DNA of 64,000 nt from Geodermatophilus aquaeductus (GTDB taxonomy: Bacteria; Actinomycetota; Actinomycetes; Mycobacteriales; Geodermatophilaceae). The notes under the pieces were generated by a model that was not told where the DNA came from, searched no databases, and saw nothing but the letters and a program-made list of their open reading frames with translations. Position 1 is the stretch's first letter. Every line of letters starts with the position of its first letter. A program made the position numbers and the translations under genes. Shown one piece after another: positions 50,589 through 59,021 of the stretch. The DNA lies in assembly GCF_900182545.1 (NCBI RefSeq), contig NZ_FXTJ01000001.1, positions 372,001-436,000 on the forward strand, read 5' to 3'.

Positions 50589-51451
50589 GGCAGCTCCACC
50601 CGGTTCCCGTGCACCACCACGTGCCCCTCCGCGGCGAGCTTGGCCAGCGTGGCGCGGGTCGACTGGGCGGCGTACGGCCACAGCGCCTGCGGCACCTCCG
50701 CGTAGACGTCGGCCACCATCGCGTCGACCGTGCCGGCCCCGCGGACCAGCGCCGCCAGCAGCTGCGCCTCCCGGAACGCGCGGTGGGCCAGGTAGTAGTC
50801 GAGGACGGCGGACGGGTCCTCGGTCAGCTCGGGACCGTGGCCGCAGTAGAGGGCGCTCGGGCCGAGGTCGTGCACGCGGCGCAGCGACTCCAAGTAGGCG
50901 ACGACGTCGCCCTCCGGGTGGGTGACCACCGACGTGCCGCGCCCGAGGACGTGGTCGCCCACCAGCACCGCGCCGGACTCCAGCCGGAACGCCAGGTGGT
51001 CGGCGGTGTGCCCCGGCGTCGCGACGACGCCCAGCGCCGTGCCCGCCAGCTCCAGCCGCTCCCCCGGCTCGAGCACCCGGCCGCGCGGCCCGGCGACGGC
51101 GGCGTCGGCGGCGGCCACCGGGGCCCCGAAGCGGGCGCCCCACGGCTGCGCGGCCTCGGCGTGGTCGCCGTGGTGGTGGGTGACCAGCACGGCGACGCAG
51201 CGCGCGTCGCGGGCGGCCAGTGCCTCCTCCACCGCGGCGAGGTGGGCCGGGTCGTCGGGGCCGGGGTCGACGACGACGGCCTGGCCGCTGCCCGGCGCGC
51301 CGACGAGGTAGGTGTTGGTCCCGTCGAGCGTCATCCCCGACGGGTTGGGCGCCAGCACGCGGGTGACCAGCGGCTCGAGGTCCGCCGTCCGCGGCATCGC
51401 GCCGGGCGCGGGGAGGTCCCAGGTGACGCGGGGATCGGCGGGGGCACGCAC
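50585..51451 (-). CDS. MBL-fold metallohydrolase (LACTB2-like)
   Basis: This 288-aa protein has the zinc signature THHHGDH, then TPGHTADHLAF, LVGDHVLG and CGHGP. The C-terminal winged-helix-like region (QSTRATLAKLAAEGHVV) matches LACTB2-type hydrolases or ribonucleases. It leads the ligase-GMC operon. GTG 51451 has TACCGT 6 nt upstream and no ribosome binding site. It could act as a thioesterase or nuclease. Confidence 0.88.
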   Translation of the reverse strand: MRAPADPRVTWDLPAPGAMPRTADLEPLVTRVLAPNPSGMTLDGTNTYLVGAPGSGQAVVVDPGPDDPAHLAAVEEALAARDARCVAVLVTHHHGDHAEAAQPWGARFGAPVAAADAAVAGPRGRVLEPGERLELAGTALGVVATPGHTADHLAFRLESGAVLVGDHVLGRGTSVVTHPEGDVVAYLESLRRVHDLGPSALYCGHGPELTEDPSAVLDYYLAHRAFREAQLLAALVRGAGTVDAMVADVYAEVPQALWPYAAQSTRATLAKLAAEGHVVVHGNRVELP

Positions 51452-51457
51452 GTCCGC

Positions 51458-51463
51458 ACGGTA
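51458..51463 (-). promoter_or_regulatory. -10 box TACCGT, leaderless MBL-operon mRNA
   Basis: It lies exactly 6 nt before GTG 51451, with no ribosome binding site. Confidence 0.6.
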
Positions 51464-51497
51464 GCCGCGCCCGGACGCGGGCCGCCCGTCCGGCCGT

Positions 51498-51503
51498 TAG
51501 CCT
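51498..51503 (+). promoter_or_regulatory. -10 box TAGCCT, leaderless lipoprotein mRNA
   Basis: It lies 6 nt before ATG 51510. Only 34 bp separate it from the divergent TACCGT box, so the two promoters are back to back. Confidence 0.6.
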
Positions 51504-51509
51504 CCGGGC

Positions 51510-52049
51510 ATGCGATCGTTCCCGTCCCTGTCCCGCTCCGCCCTCGTGGCCGCGGCCGCCGCCGTCCTGCTGACGGCCTGCGGCGGCGCCGACGGGTCGG
51601 GGAGCGAGGAGACCGCGGAGTCCACCAGCGCCGACACCTCGAGCTCGGCGGCGCCGAGCACCGGCTCGTCCTCGGCCGGCTCGTCGTCGGCGGGCAGCTC
51701 CGACCCCGCCGTCGCGGCGTTCTGCCAGCAGGCGGCGCAGTACGAGGAGCTGGGCAACCAGCTGACGGCCGCGACGCCCGAGCAGCTGCCCGGGCTGCTG
51801 CAGCAGGCCGCGGCGGCCTTCGACTCCGTGCAGCCGCCGGCCGAGATCGCCAGCGACTGGACGGTCGTGGGCGACGCGGTGCAGGCCTTCTCCGACACGG
51901 CCAACTCCGTCGACATCACCACCCCCGACGGCCAGGCCCGGCTGCAGACGGCGGCGCAGGAGTTCGTCACGGTCGCCCAGGGCCCCGAGGCGACGAACGT
52001 CGCCCAGTTCGGCGAGCAGAACTGCGGTGGCGCAGCTCCCACCTCCTGA
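51510..52049 (+). CDS. Hypothetical lipoprotein, 179 aa
   Basis: A signal peptide with lipobox LLTAC (about 20-24) is followed by a Ser/Gly/Ala linker to about 65. The helical mature domain has FCQQAAQYEELGNQLTAATPEQL and ends with a second Cys (NCGG). It resembles small actinobacterial lipoproteins with a four-helix domain, but no function is known. A 20-bp hairpin follows. Confidence 0.8.
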   Translation: MRSFPSLSRSALVAAAAAVLLTACGGADGSGSEETAESTSADTSSSAAPSTGSSSAGSSSAGSSDPAVAAFCQQAAQYEELGNQLTAATPEQLPGLLQQAAAAFDSVQPPAEIASDWTVVGDAVQAFSDTANSVDITTPDGQARLQTAAQEFVTVAQGPEATNVAQFGEQNCGGAAPTS

Positions 52050-52058
52050 CCCCTCGAC

Positions 52059-52100
52059 GACGACGGCCCGCTCCCCGGTCGGGGAGCGGGCCGTCGTCGC
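52059..52100. terminator. 20-bp hairpin between convergent genes
   Basis: Arms 52059-52078 and 52081-52100 are perfect. It lies between the lipoprotein and the M23 peptidase genes and can serve both. Confidence 0.9.
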
Positions 52101-52109
52101 GTCTGGGGC

Positions 52110-53429
52110 TCAGCAGCCGCTGATGGAGACGCCGCGGGCGCGCAGCCACGGCACCGGGTCCACCTGGCCGCCGTACATGACGCCGCCCGGGTGCACCTCG
52201 AAGTGCAGGTGGGGGCCGGTGGACTGGCCGCGGTTGCCGACCTCGCCGATCACCTCGCCGGCGGTGACCCGCTCGCCCTTGCGCACGTACTCGGCGTTGA
52301 CGTGGCCGTAGACGGTGATCGCACCGTCGTCGCCGCGGATGTAGATCGCCAGGCCGAAGCCGGTGGCCGGGCCGGTGCGCTGCACGACGCCGGAGGTGGC
52401 GGCGTAGATCGGCGTCCCGATCGGGGCGGCGATGTCCACGCCGGCGTGCAGCAGGCCCCAGCGGTTGCCGAAGCAGCTCGACGTCCGCCCCGACGTCGGC
52501 TTGACGTAGCCCGATCCCCCGCCCGAGGCGGCCGCGCTGGTGCTCCCACCCCCGGACGACGCCGCGGCGCGGGCGGCGGCCGCCGCGGCGGCGGCCTCCT
52601 CGGCGGCGCGGGCGGCGGCCGCGGCCGCGGCGGCCTCCTCGGCGGCCTTCTGCGCCTGCCACTGCTGGTAGGCGTCGCGGGCGCCCTGCAGCTCCAGCAG
52701 CTGGATCTGGGCGGCCTGCAGCTGCTGGTCGAGCGAGGCCTTGTTCGCCTCGGCCGCCGCGACGGCGCCCTGCTGGGCGGCCACCTGCGCGTCGGCGGCG
52801 GCCTTGGCGGCGGCGGCCTCGTCCTCGGCGGCGGCCGCGGCGTCGCGGGTGAGCCGGGCGGAGGACTCGGCGTTCGCCTGCCGGACGCGGGCCACCTCGA
52901 GCTCCTCGAGCAGGTCGACCTGGGTGTCGGCGACGTAGTCCAGCAGCGCGGCGCGCTGGACGAGCTCGCCGGGGCCCTCGGAGTCGAGCAGGGCGGCCGC
53001 GGTGCTCATGCTGGCGCCGTCGACGTAGCTCTCCCGGGCGAAGCCGGCGATGCGGGCGAGGGCGGCGTCGACGGCGTCGGTCGCGCTCTGCAGGTCGGCG
53101 GCGGCCTGGTCGGCGGCGGCCTGCGCCTGGAGGAGGGCCTCCTCGGCGGCCAGGTAGGCGGCGCCGGCCGCCTCCGCCTGCAGGCCGAGCCGCTCGAGCT
53201 CGGTCTCGGCGGCAGCGACCTCGGCGGCGAGCCGGCCGACCTCGGCCGCGGCGGCCTCCTGGGCGGCCTGCGCGTCGGCGATCTGGCCGTCGGTCGGGTT
53301 GGGCGGCGGCTCCGGCACGGCCAGCGCCGGTCCTGCGCTGCCGAGCAGCACCGCGCCGGCGAGCAGGCCGGCCAGGGCCGCGCGCACGCTCCGGCGACGG
53401 CCGGTCCGGGCGGGACGGCACTGCGGCAT
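52110..53429 (-). CDS. Secreted M23-family peptidoglycan hydrolase with coiled coil
   Basis: This 439-aa protein has a signal peptide ending at about ALA (residue 37), two long Ala/Glu/Gln coiled-coil stretches (about 45-290) and a Ser/Gly linker. The LytM/M23 domain (about 320-435) has zinc ligands in HAGVDIAAP and HLHFEVHPGG. It should cleave peptide cross-links in the wall. The coiled coil resembles those in EnvC/RipA-type hydrolases that hold the enzyme inactive until bound by a partner. ATG 53429 has AGGGAG upstream. Confidence 0.92.
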   Translation of the reverse strand: MPQCRPARTGRRRSVRAALAGLLAGAVLLGSAGPALAVPEPPPNPTDGQIADAQAAQEAAAAEVGRLAAEVAAAETELERLGLQAEAAGAAYLAAEEALLQAQAAADQAAADLQSATDAVDAALARIAGFARESYVDGASMSTAAALLDSEGPGELVQRAALLDYVADTQVDLLEELEVARVRQANAESSARLTRDAAAAAEDEAAAAKAAADAQVAAQQGAVAAAEANKASLDQQLQAAQIQLLELQGARDAYQQWQAQKAAEEAAAAAAAARAAEEAAAAAAAARAAASSGGGSTSAAASGGGSGYVKPTSGRTSSCFGNRWGLLHAGVDIAAPIGTPIYAATSGVVQRTGPATGFGLAIYIRGDDGAITVYGHVNAEYVRKGERVTAGEVIGEVGNRGQSTGPHLHFEVHPGGVMYGGQVDPVPWLRARGVSISGC

Positions 53430-53518
53430 CGAGGCTCCCTGGGGAAGAGGGGTGGTGCGGGTACGGAGGCAAGGGTCGTCCCACCGGCGCGTGTCACACG
53501 GGCAACACGCGGCACGGA

Positions 53519-53533
53519 GGTCACACCGTGACC
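53519..53533. promoter_or_regulatory. GGTCAC-ACC-GTGACC palindrome before the peptidase gene
   Basis: It has perfect 6-bp arms and is flanked by direct repeats ACGCGGCACGG at 53507-53517 and 53534-53544. It lies 90 nt upstream of the peptidase start and 115 nt upstream of the divergent dehydrogenase. Confidence 0.4.
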
Positions 53534-53633
53534 ACGCGGCACGGTCGCCGACTTCCGTCACTCCACTTGTCGACACCCGGGCGCGGTTCCTTGAGCCCTG
53601 CGGCGGGGTGATCGGGGGCACTCCGCCGCGCTC

Positions 53634-53639
53634 TAGGCT
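53634..53639 (+). promoter_or_regulatory. -10 box TAGGCT, leaderless dehydrogenase mRNA
   Basis: It lies 8 nt before GTG 53648, with no ribosome binding site. Confidence 0.5.
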
Positions 53640-53647
53640 CGGCGTCC

Positions 53648-54712
53648 GTGGACGTCTTCGGATCCGGTGCCGAACAGGTGGTCTTCTGCTCCGACCCGGC
53701 CTCGGGCCTGCGGGCGGTCATCGCCGTGCACTCGACGGCGCTGGGCCCGGCCCTGGGCGGCACCCGCTTCCACCCCTACGCCACCGAGGACGAGGCCGTC
53801 GCCGACGCGCTGCGCCTGGCGCGGGCCATGTCGTACAAGAACAGCCTGGCCGGACTCGACCTCGGCGGCGGCAAGGCCGTCGTCATCGGCGACCCCCGCA
53901 CCGACAAGACCGAGGCGCGGCTGCGGGCCTACGGGCGCTTCGTCGAGGCCCTGGGCGGCCGCTACCTGACCGCCTGCGACGTCGGCACCACCAACGCCGA
54001 CCTCGACGTCGTGGCCCGGGAGACCCGCTTCGCCCACGGCCGCTCGGAGGTCAACGGCGGCTGCGGGGACTCCTCGGTGCTCACCGCGTTCGGCGTCTTC
54101 CAGGGCATGCGCGCCGCCGCCCAGCACCGGTGGGGCGAGCCGACGCTGTCGGGCCGCACGGTGGCCGTCGCCGGGGTGGGGAAGGTCGGCGGCTGGCTGG
54201 TCGACCGCCTGGTGGCCGACGGCGCCGACGTCCTGGTGACCGACGTCGACCCCGCGGCCGTCGAGCGGGTCCTGGCCCGCCACCCCGGCGTCGAGGCCGT
54301 CGCCGACACCGCCGCGCTGGTACGCCGCCCGGCCGACGTCTACGCGCCCTGCGCCCTCGGCGGCGCCCTCGACGACGCCACGGTCGCCGTCCTGCAGGCC
54401 GAGGTCGTGTGCGGCGGCGCCAACAACCAGCTCGCCCACGCCGGCATCCCCGACCAGCTGACCGCGCGCGGGATCCTCTACGCCCCCGACTACCTGGTGA
54501 ACGCCGGCGGCGTCATCCAGGTCGAGGACGAGCGGCACGGCTTCTCCTTCGCCCGCGCCGAGGCCAAGGCGGCCGGGATCTTCGACGTCGCCCTGCGGGT
54601 CTTCGAGGCCGCCGCGACCGAGGGCGTCTCCCCCGCCGTGGCCGCCGACCGGCTGGCCGAGGAGCGCATCGCGTCGGTGGGCCGGCTGGCCACCATCCGC
54701 CTCCCCCGCTGA
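53648..54712 (+). CDS. vdh: Valine/leucine dehydrogenase (Glu/Leu/Phe/Val family)
   Basis: This 354-aa NAD-dependent enzyme deaminates branched-chain amino acids to 2-oxo acids. Substrate-binding and catalytic lysines are in [19 protein letters not shown], preceded by LGGTRFHPY. The cofactor fold is [13 protein letters not shown], and NNQLAH and [11 protein letters not shown] complete the family pattern. The length fits Streptomyces-type valine dehydrogenases. Leucine versus valine preference is not decidable here. Confidence 0.9.
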   Translation: MDVFGSGAEQVVFCSDPASGLRAVIAVHSTALGPALGGTRFHPYATEDEAVADALRLARAMSYKNSLAGLDLGGGKAVVIGDPRTDKTEARLRAYGRFVEALGGRYLTACDVGTTNADLDVVARETRFAHGRSEVNGGCGDSSVLTAFGVFQGMRAAAQHRWGEPTLSGRTVAVAGVGKVGGWLVDRLVADGADVLVTDVDPAAVERVLARHPGVEAVADTAALVRRPADVYAPCALGGALDDATVAVLQAEVVCGGANNQLAHAGIPDQLTARGILYAPDYLVNAGGVIQVEDERHGFSFARAEAKAAGIFDVALRVFEAAATEGVSPAVAADRLAEERIASVGRLATIRLPR

Positions 54713-54897
54713 CCTGCGCGGGGCCGCGGGTGGCGTGTACCACGACCCCGGTCGGGGGACGGCAGGGGGAGACCCGTGCCGGTGGTCGATCCGTGTCGTA
54801 GTCTTGCTCAAGACACAGTCACTCAGTCGGGGTCGCCACGCGGGCCGTCCAGCCCGTGAGCTGGGCTCCCGTTCTCCGTTATGAGGGGGTCGAGCCG

Positions 54898-55119
54898 ATG
54901 GGGCGCGGCCGAGCGAAGGCCAAGCAGACACGCGTGGCCCGTGAGCTCAAGTACAGCTCACCGAACACCGACCTGTCCGCGCTTCAGCGCGAGCTGGCGG
55001 GGTCTACTCCGTCTCCCTACACCGCTCCGGCGGCCAAGGACGACGACGAGGACGACGACGAGTACACCGACCGCTGGGCGGACGACGACGCCGAGGACGA
55101 CTGGGCGGCCAGTCGCTGA
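54898..55119 (+). CDS. DUF3073 protein
   Basis: This 73-aa actinobacterial protein has a basic N-terminus (GRGRAKAKQTRVARELKYSS) and a very acidic Asp/Glu tail. ATG 54898 behind GAGGGGG is chosen over the ATG-less upstream extension. DUF3073 genes commonly sit beside purM-purF, as here. A nucleic-acid role is plausible from charge but unproven. A 15-bp hairpin follows. Confidence 0.9.
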   Translation: MGRGRAKAKQTRVARELKYSSPNTDLSALQRELAGSTPSPYTAPAAKDDDEDDDEYTDRWADDDAEDDWAASR

Positions 55120-55150
55120 CGGTCGGCTCGCCGCCGGTCTCCTGAGCAAC

Positions 55151-55184
55151 GCGCACCGCCGTCCCGCGAGGGACGGCGGTGCGC
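55151..55184. terminator. 15-bp hairpin with GCGA loop
   Basis: Arms 55151-55165 and 55170-55184 are perfect and lie between convergent DUF3073 and purM. Confidence 0.88.
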
Positions 55185-55191
55185 GGTGCGC

Positions 55192-56256
55192 TCAGCGGTA
55201 GGAGCCGACCAGCCGTGCGCCGGTCTCCCCGACGCCGACGGTGCCGGCCACCCAGGCCGGGACGCCGCGGTCGGTCAGCAGGCGCACCGCCGTCTCAGCG
55301 GCCTCGGGGGCGACGACGGCGACCATGCCGACGCCGCAGTTGAACGCGCGCTCGGACTCCTCGCGGGGCACGCCGTGCTCCTCGAGCAGCGACACCGCCG
55401 CCGGGAGCGCCCAGGTGCCGCGGTCGAGCACGGCCTCGAGGCCCTCGGGGACCACGCGCGCGGTGTTGCCGGCGAGCCCGCCACCGGTGATGTGCGCGAA
55501 GGCGTGCACGCCGTCGACGCCGAGTTCGCCCACCAGCGCCAGGCAGTCGAGCGCGTAGATGCGGGTCGGCTCGAGCAGCACCTCGCCGAGCGGGCGGTCC
55601 AGCCCGGCGGGGATGGCGGTCAGGTCCAGCCCGGCGGCGGACACCACGCGGCGGACCAGCGAGTAGCCGTTGGAGTGGAAGCCGCTGGAGGCCATCGCCA
55701 CGACGACGTCGCCGTCGCGGACCCGCTCGGGACCGAGCACCGCGTCGGCCTCGACGACGCCGACCGCCGTGGCGGCCAGGTCGTACTCGTCGGCGTCCAT
55801 GAGGTCGCCGTGCTCGGCGGTCTCCCCGCCCACCAGCGAGGCCCCGGCCTGCTCGCACCCGGCCGCGATGCCGGTGACGATCGCGGCGACCCGCTCGGGC
55901 ACGACCTTGCCCACGGCGACGTAGTCCTGCAGGAACAGCGGCTCGGCGCCGCAGGCGACCAGGTCGTCGACGACCATCGCGACCAGGTCGATGCCCACGG
56001 TGTCGTGCCGGTCCAGCTGCCGGGCGAGGGCGATCTTGGTGCCGACGCCGTCGGTGGACGAGGCGATCAGCGGGCGCCGGTAGCGGGTGGTGTCGAGCGC
56101 GAACAGCCCGGCGAACCCGCCGAGGCCGCCGACCACCTCGGGCCGGCGGGTGCGCTCGACCGCGCTGCGCATGAGGGTGACGGCGCGCTCACCGGCGTCG
56201 ATGTCGACGCCGGACCCCGCGTAGGTGAAGTCCCCGCTCACGGACGCCTGGGTCAC
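55192..56256 (-). CDS. purM: Phosphoribosylformylglycinamidine cyclo-ligase
   Basis: This 354-aa cytoplasmic enzyme makes AIR from FGAM and ATP, the fifth step of purine synthesis. Motifs are STDGVGTKIALA, IDLVAMVVDDLVACGAEPLF, SLVGGETAEHGDLM and the C-terminal HITGGGLAGNTARV. GTG 56256 overlaps the purF stop (GTGA), so the pair is translationally coupled. Confidence 0.97.
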   Translation of the reverse strand: MTQASVSGDFTYAGSGVDIDAGERAVTLMRSAVERTRRPEVVGGLGGFAGLFALDTTRYRRPLIASSTDGVGTKIALARQLDRHDTVGIDLVAMVVDDLVACGAEPLFLQDYVAVGKVVPERVAAIVTGIAAGCEQAGASLVGGETAEHGDLMDADEYDLAATAVGVVEADAVLGPERVRDGDVVVAMASSGFHSNGYSLVRRVVSAAGLDLTAIPAGLDRPLGEVLLEPTRIYALDCLALVGELGVDGVHAFAHITGGGLAGNTARVVPEGLEAVLDRGTWALPAAVSLLEEHGVPREESERAFNCGVGMVAVVAPEAAETAVRLLTDRGVPAWVAGTVGVGETGARLVGSYR

Positions 56257-57833
56257 GGACGGCGGAGCGCGTCGTCGGCACCGCCGGACACGGCGGGGCT
56301 GCCGGCCTGCTGGCCGGTCCAGCCGCTCACCGCCCGCTCGGCATCCTGGGGCGGCGGCCCGACGCGCGGCATGGGGGTGCGGCCGATCCCCTCGAGCACG
56401 TGCTTGCCGAGCATCCCGGCCTCGCCGAGCGGGATCGGGTACTCGCCGGTGAAGCACGCCGTGCACAGCCGGGTGGCCGGCTGCTCGGTGGCGGCGATCA
56501 GGCCCTGCTCGGAGACGTAGCCCAGCGAGTCGGCGTTGATCGAGGCGCGCACGCCGTCGACGTCGAGGCCGTTGGCGACCAGCTCGGCGCGGCTGGCGAA
56601 GTCGATGCCGTAGAAGCACGGCCACTTCACCGGCGGGCTGGAGATGCGCACGTGCACCTCGAGGGCGCCGGCCTCCCGCAGCATGCGGATCAGCGCGCGC
56701 TGGGTGTTGCCGCGCACGATCGAGTCGTCGACGACGACCAGCCGCTTGCCGCGGATGACGTCGCGCAGCGGGTTGAGCTTCAGCCGGATGCCCAGCTGCC
56801 GGATCGTCTGCGACGGCTGGATGAAGGTCCGGCCGACGTAGGAGTTCTTGACCAGGCCCAGGCCGTAGGGGATGCCGCTGGCCTCGGCGTACCCGACCGC
56901 GGCCGGGGTGCCGGACTCGGGCACCGGGATGACCAGGTCGGCGTCGGCGGGGTGCTCCTTCGCCAGCCGGCGGCCGATCTCGACGCGGGCCGCGTGCACG
57001 CCGCGGCCGCCGATCGTGGTGTCGGGGCGGGCGAGGTAGACGTACTCGAACACACAGCCCTTGGGCTCGGCGGGCGCGAAGTGCTGGCTGCGCAGGCCGT
57101 TCTCGTCGATGGCCAGCAGCTCGCCGGGCTCGACCTCGCGGACGACGGAGGCGCCGACGATGTCGAGGGCGGCGGTCTCGCTGGCGACCACCCAGCCGCG
57201 CTCGAGCCGGCCGAGGACCAGCGGGCGCACGCCCTGCGGGTCGCGGGCGGCGTAGAGGGTGTCCTCGTCCATGAAGGTGAAGCTGAAGGCGCCGCGCAGC
57301 TGCGGCAGCACCTCCATGGCGGCGGCCTCGATGCTCATGTCGGGCCGCGCGGCGATGAGCGCCGTCACCAGGTCGGAGTCGGTGGTGGCGGTGAACGCCC
57401 CGGGCACACCGGCGTCGGCCGCTTTGCTCGCCAGCTCCTGGGTGTTGACCAGATTGCCGTTGTGGCACAGCGCCAGGCCGGTGCCGGCGTCGGTCGTGCG
57501 GAACGTCGGCTGGGCGTTCTCCCAGGTGGAGGCGCCGGTGGTCGAGTAGCGGGTGTGGCCGACGGCGAGGTGGCCGCGCAGGCTGCCCAGCGTGGACTCG
57601 TCGAACACCTGGCTGACCAGACCGAGGTCCTTGTAGACGACGACCGAGGCCCCGTCGGAGACGGCGATGCCCGCTGCCTCCTGACCACGGTGCTGGAGGG
57701 CGTACAGGCCGAAGTAGGTCAGCTTGGCGACCTCCTCCCCCGGCGCCCAGACACCGAAGACGCCACAGGCGTCCTGGGGACCGGGAGCAGAGGGGTCGAG
57801 GGCGTGCGTCAGCCGTCCGTCACCGCGAGGCAC
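56253..57833 (-). CDS. purF: Amidophosphoribosyltransferase
   Basis: This 526-aa enzyme commits PRPP and glutamine to purine synthesis. The catalytic Cys follows a short propeptide in PQDACGVFGVW; GQEAAGIAVSDG and GHTRYSTTG belong to the glutamine domain, and VVVDDSIVRGNT is the PRPP loop. Several Cys in the C-terminal half could carry a 4Fe-4S cluster as in Bacillus. GTG 57833 (PRGDGRL) matches the usual actinobacterial N-terminus; TACGCT lies 7 nt upstream. Confidence 0.97.
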   Translation of the reverse strand: MPRGDGRLTHALDPSAPGPQDACGVFGVWAPGEEVAKLTYFGLYALQHRGQEAAGIAVSDGASVVVYKDLGLVSQVFDESTLGSLRGHLAVGHTRYSTTGASTWENAQPTFRTTDAGTGLALCHNGNLVNTQELASKAADAGVPGAFTATTDSDLVTALIAARPDMSIEAAAMEVLPQLRGAFSFTFMDEDTLYAARDPQGVRPLVLGRLERGWVVASETAALDIVGASVVREVEPGELLAIDENGLRSQHFAPAEPKGCVFEYVYLARPDTTIGGRGVHAARVEIGRRLAKEHPADADLVIPVPESGTPAAVGYAEASGIPYGLGLVKNSYVGRTFIQPSQTIRQLGIRLKLNPLRDVIRGKRLVVVDDSIVRGNTQRALIRMLREAGALEVHVRISSPPVKWPCFYGIDFASRAELVANGLDVDGVRASINADSLGYVSEQGLIAATEQPATRLCTACFTGEYPIPLGEAGMLGKHVLEGIGRTPMPRVGPPPQDAERAVSGWTGQQAGSPAVSGGADDALRRP

Positions 57834-57840
57834 ACTCCTG

Positions 57841-57846
57841 AGCGTA
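57841..57846 (-). promoter_or_regulatory. -10 box TACGCT for purF-purM
   Basis: It is 7 nt before GTG 57833. AGGAG is also present but only 1 nt from the start codon, too close to work normally, so a leaderless transcript is favoured. Confidence 0.55.
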
Positions 57847-57908
57847 CCGGCGTCGCGCGCCCGCGCCGGGTGGCGCCCGCCACCCCGGCCAGTCGTCACT
57901 GCACGGTG

Positions 57909-57996
57909 TCCGGCGCTCCGGAACCGCGCCCGGGTCCGGCGCTCCGGAACCGCGCCCGGGTCCGGCGCTCCGGAACCGCGCCCGGGTCCGGCGCGT
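57909..57996. repeat. 26-bp tandem repeat, 3.3 copies
   Basis: Identical units begin at 57910, 57936 and 57962, with a partial fourth at 57988. Each unit holds the palindromes TCCGGA and CCCGGG. The array fills the gap between divergent purF and the 115-aa gene and ends 30 nt before ATG 58026. Confidence 0.9.
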
Positions 57997-58025
57997 TGTG
58001 CCTCGGTACGTCGAGAGGAGCCGAC

Positions 58026-58373
58026 ATGCCCGCCGACCGGCCCGACCCCAACGACTTCCTGGAGATGGCCCAGCGCATGCTGCGCGGGCTGTTCGACCCG
58101 TCGCGCGGCGACGACGACCCCTGGGGGCGGGCGACCGACCGCGCCTCGGCCCCGTGGGAGCGCCGCCGGGAGCCCAGCGCCGAGGAGCGCCGCGAGAACC
58201 TCACGTTCGCGCTCGCCACGCGCGCCGTCGAGGCGCTCGAGGACCTCGCGCTCAACGTCGCGGCGATCCGCCAGCGCCTGGAGCGCACGGCGCCGGAGGC
58301 CCAGGCGGGCCCGGCGACCGCCGTGGAGGACGACGTCGAGGACGACGCGGAGGGCGACGCCGGCCGGGGCTGA
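58026..58373 (+). CDS. Hypothetical 115-aa acidic protein
   Basis: This cytoplasmic protein has an N-terminal PNDFLEMAQRMLRGLFDP segment, a helical middle (RAVEALEDLALNVAAIRQRLE) and an acidic C-terminus. GAGAGGAG lies 6 nt before ATG 58026. No domain is recognised. Its promoter region is taken up by the 26-bp tandem repeat. Confidence 0.7.
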   Translation: MPADRPDPNDFLEMAQRMLRGLFDPSRGDDDPWGRATDRASAPWERRREPSAEERRENLTFALATRAVEALEDLALNVAAIRQRLERTAPEAQAGPATAVEDDVEDDAEGDAGRG

Positions 58374-58397
58374 TCTCCCTCCCCGGCCGGCCGCGCC

Positions 58398-59021
58398 TCA
58401 GTGCACCGAGCCGATCTCGGCGGAGATGCGGGTGTCCTCACCGTGGCCGGTGTGCACCACCGTGTCGCCGTGCAGGCTCAGCAGCTTGCCGCGGATCGAG
58501 TTCAGGATCGTCGGCTTGTCGCTGAACGAGCGGCCGGTGGCGCCGGGCCCGCCGTGGAACAGCGTGTCGCCGGTGAAGACGGCGGCCAGGTCGGGCGCGT
58601 GCAGGCAGGTGCTGCCCGGCGAGTGACCGGGCGTGTGCAGCGCGGTCAGCGAGGTGCCGGCGACCCGGAAGCGGGTGCCCTCGGCCAGCGGCTCGTCGGG
58701 CCGCGCCTCCGGGTGGACCCCGCCCCCGTAGACCACGTCCCAGAGCATCGTGTCCGCGGGGTGGAGCCAGATCGGTGCGCCGGTGGCCGCGCGCAGGTCG
58801 ACCGCGGCGGTGATGTGGTCGTTGTGCCCGTGGGTGAGCACGATCGCGGTCACCCGCCGGCCGCCGATCGCCTCGACGATCGGCTCGACGCGGTGCGGCG
58901 CGTCGATGACGAGCACCTCGTCGTCGTCGCCGACCAGCCAGACGTTGTTGTCCACGTCGAAGTCCTGGCCGTCGAGGCTGAACACCCCGCTGACCACGGC
59001 CTTCTCGATGCGGACGCCCAT
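58398..59021 (-). CDS. MBL-fold hydrolase coupled to the mycothiol dehydrogenase
   Basis: This 207-aa metallo-beta-lactamase-fold protein has THGHNDH, HTPGHSPGST and FTGDTLFHGGPG, a glyoxalase II-like layout. It starts by TGATG overlap with mscR, an arrangement also known from mycobacteria. It is a candidate for the S-formylmycothiol hydrolase that would complete formaldehyde oxidation to formate; that role is inference. Confidence 0.88.
   Translation of the reverse strand: MGVRIEKAVVSGVFSLDGQDFDVDNNVWLVGDDDEVLVIDAPHRVEPIVEAIGGRRVTAIVLTHGHNDHITAAVDLRAATGAPIWLHPADTMLWDVVYGGGVHPEARPDEPLAEGTRFRVAGTSLTALHTPGHSPGSTCLHAPDLAAVFTGDTLFHGGPGATGRSFSDKPTILNSIRGKLLSLHGDTVVHTGHGEDTRISAEIGSVH

Noticed and set aside
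57909..57996. Possible CRISPR array
   Set aside because: The units are contiguous 26-bp copies without unique spacers, and no cas genes are present.
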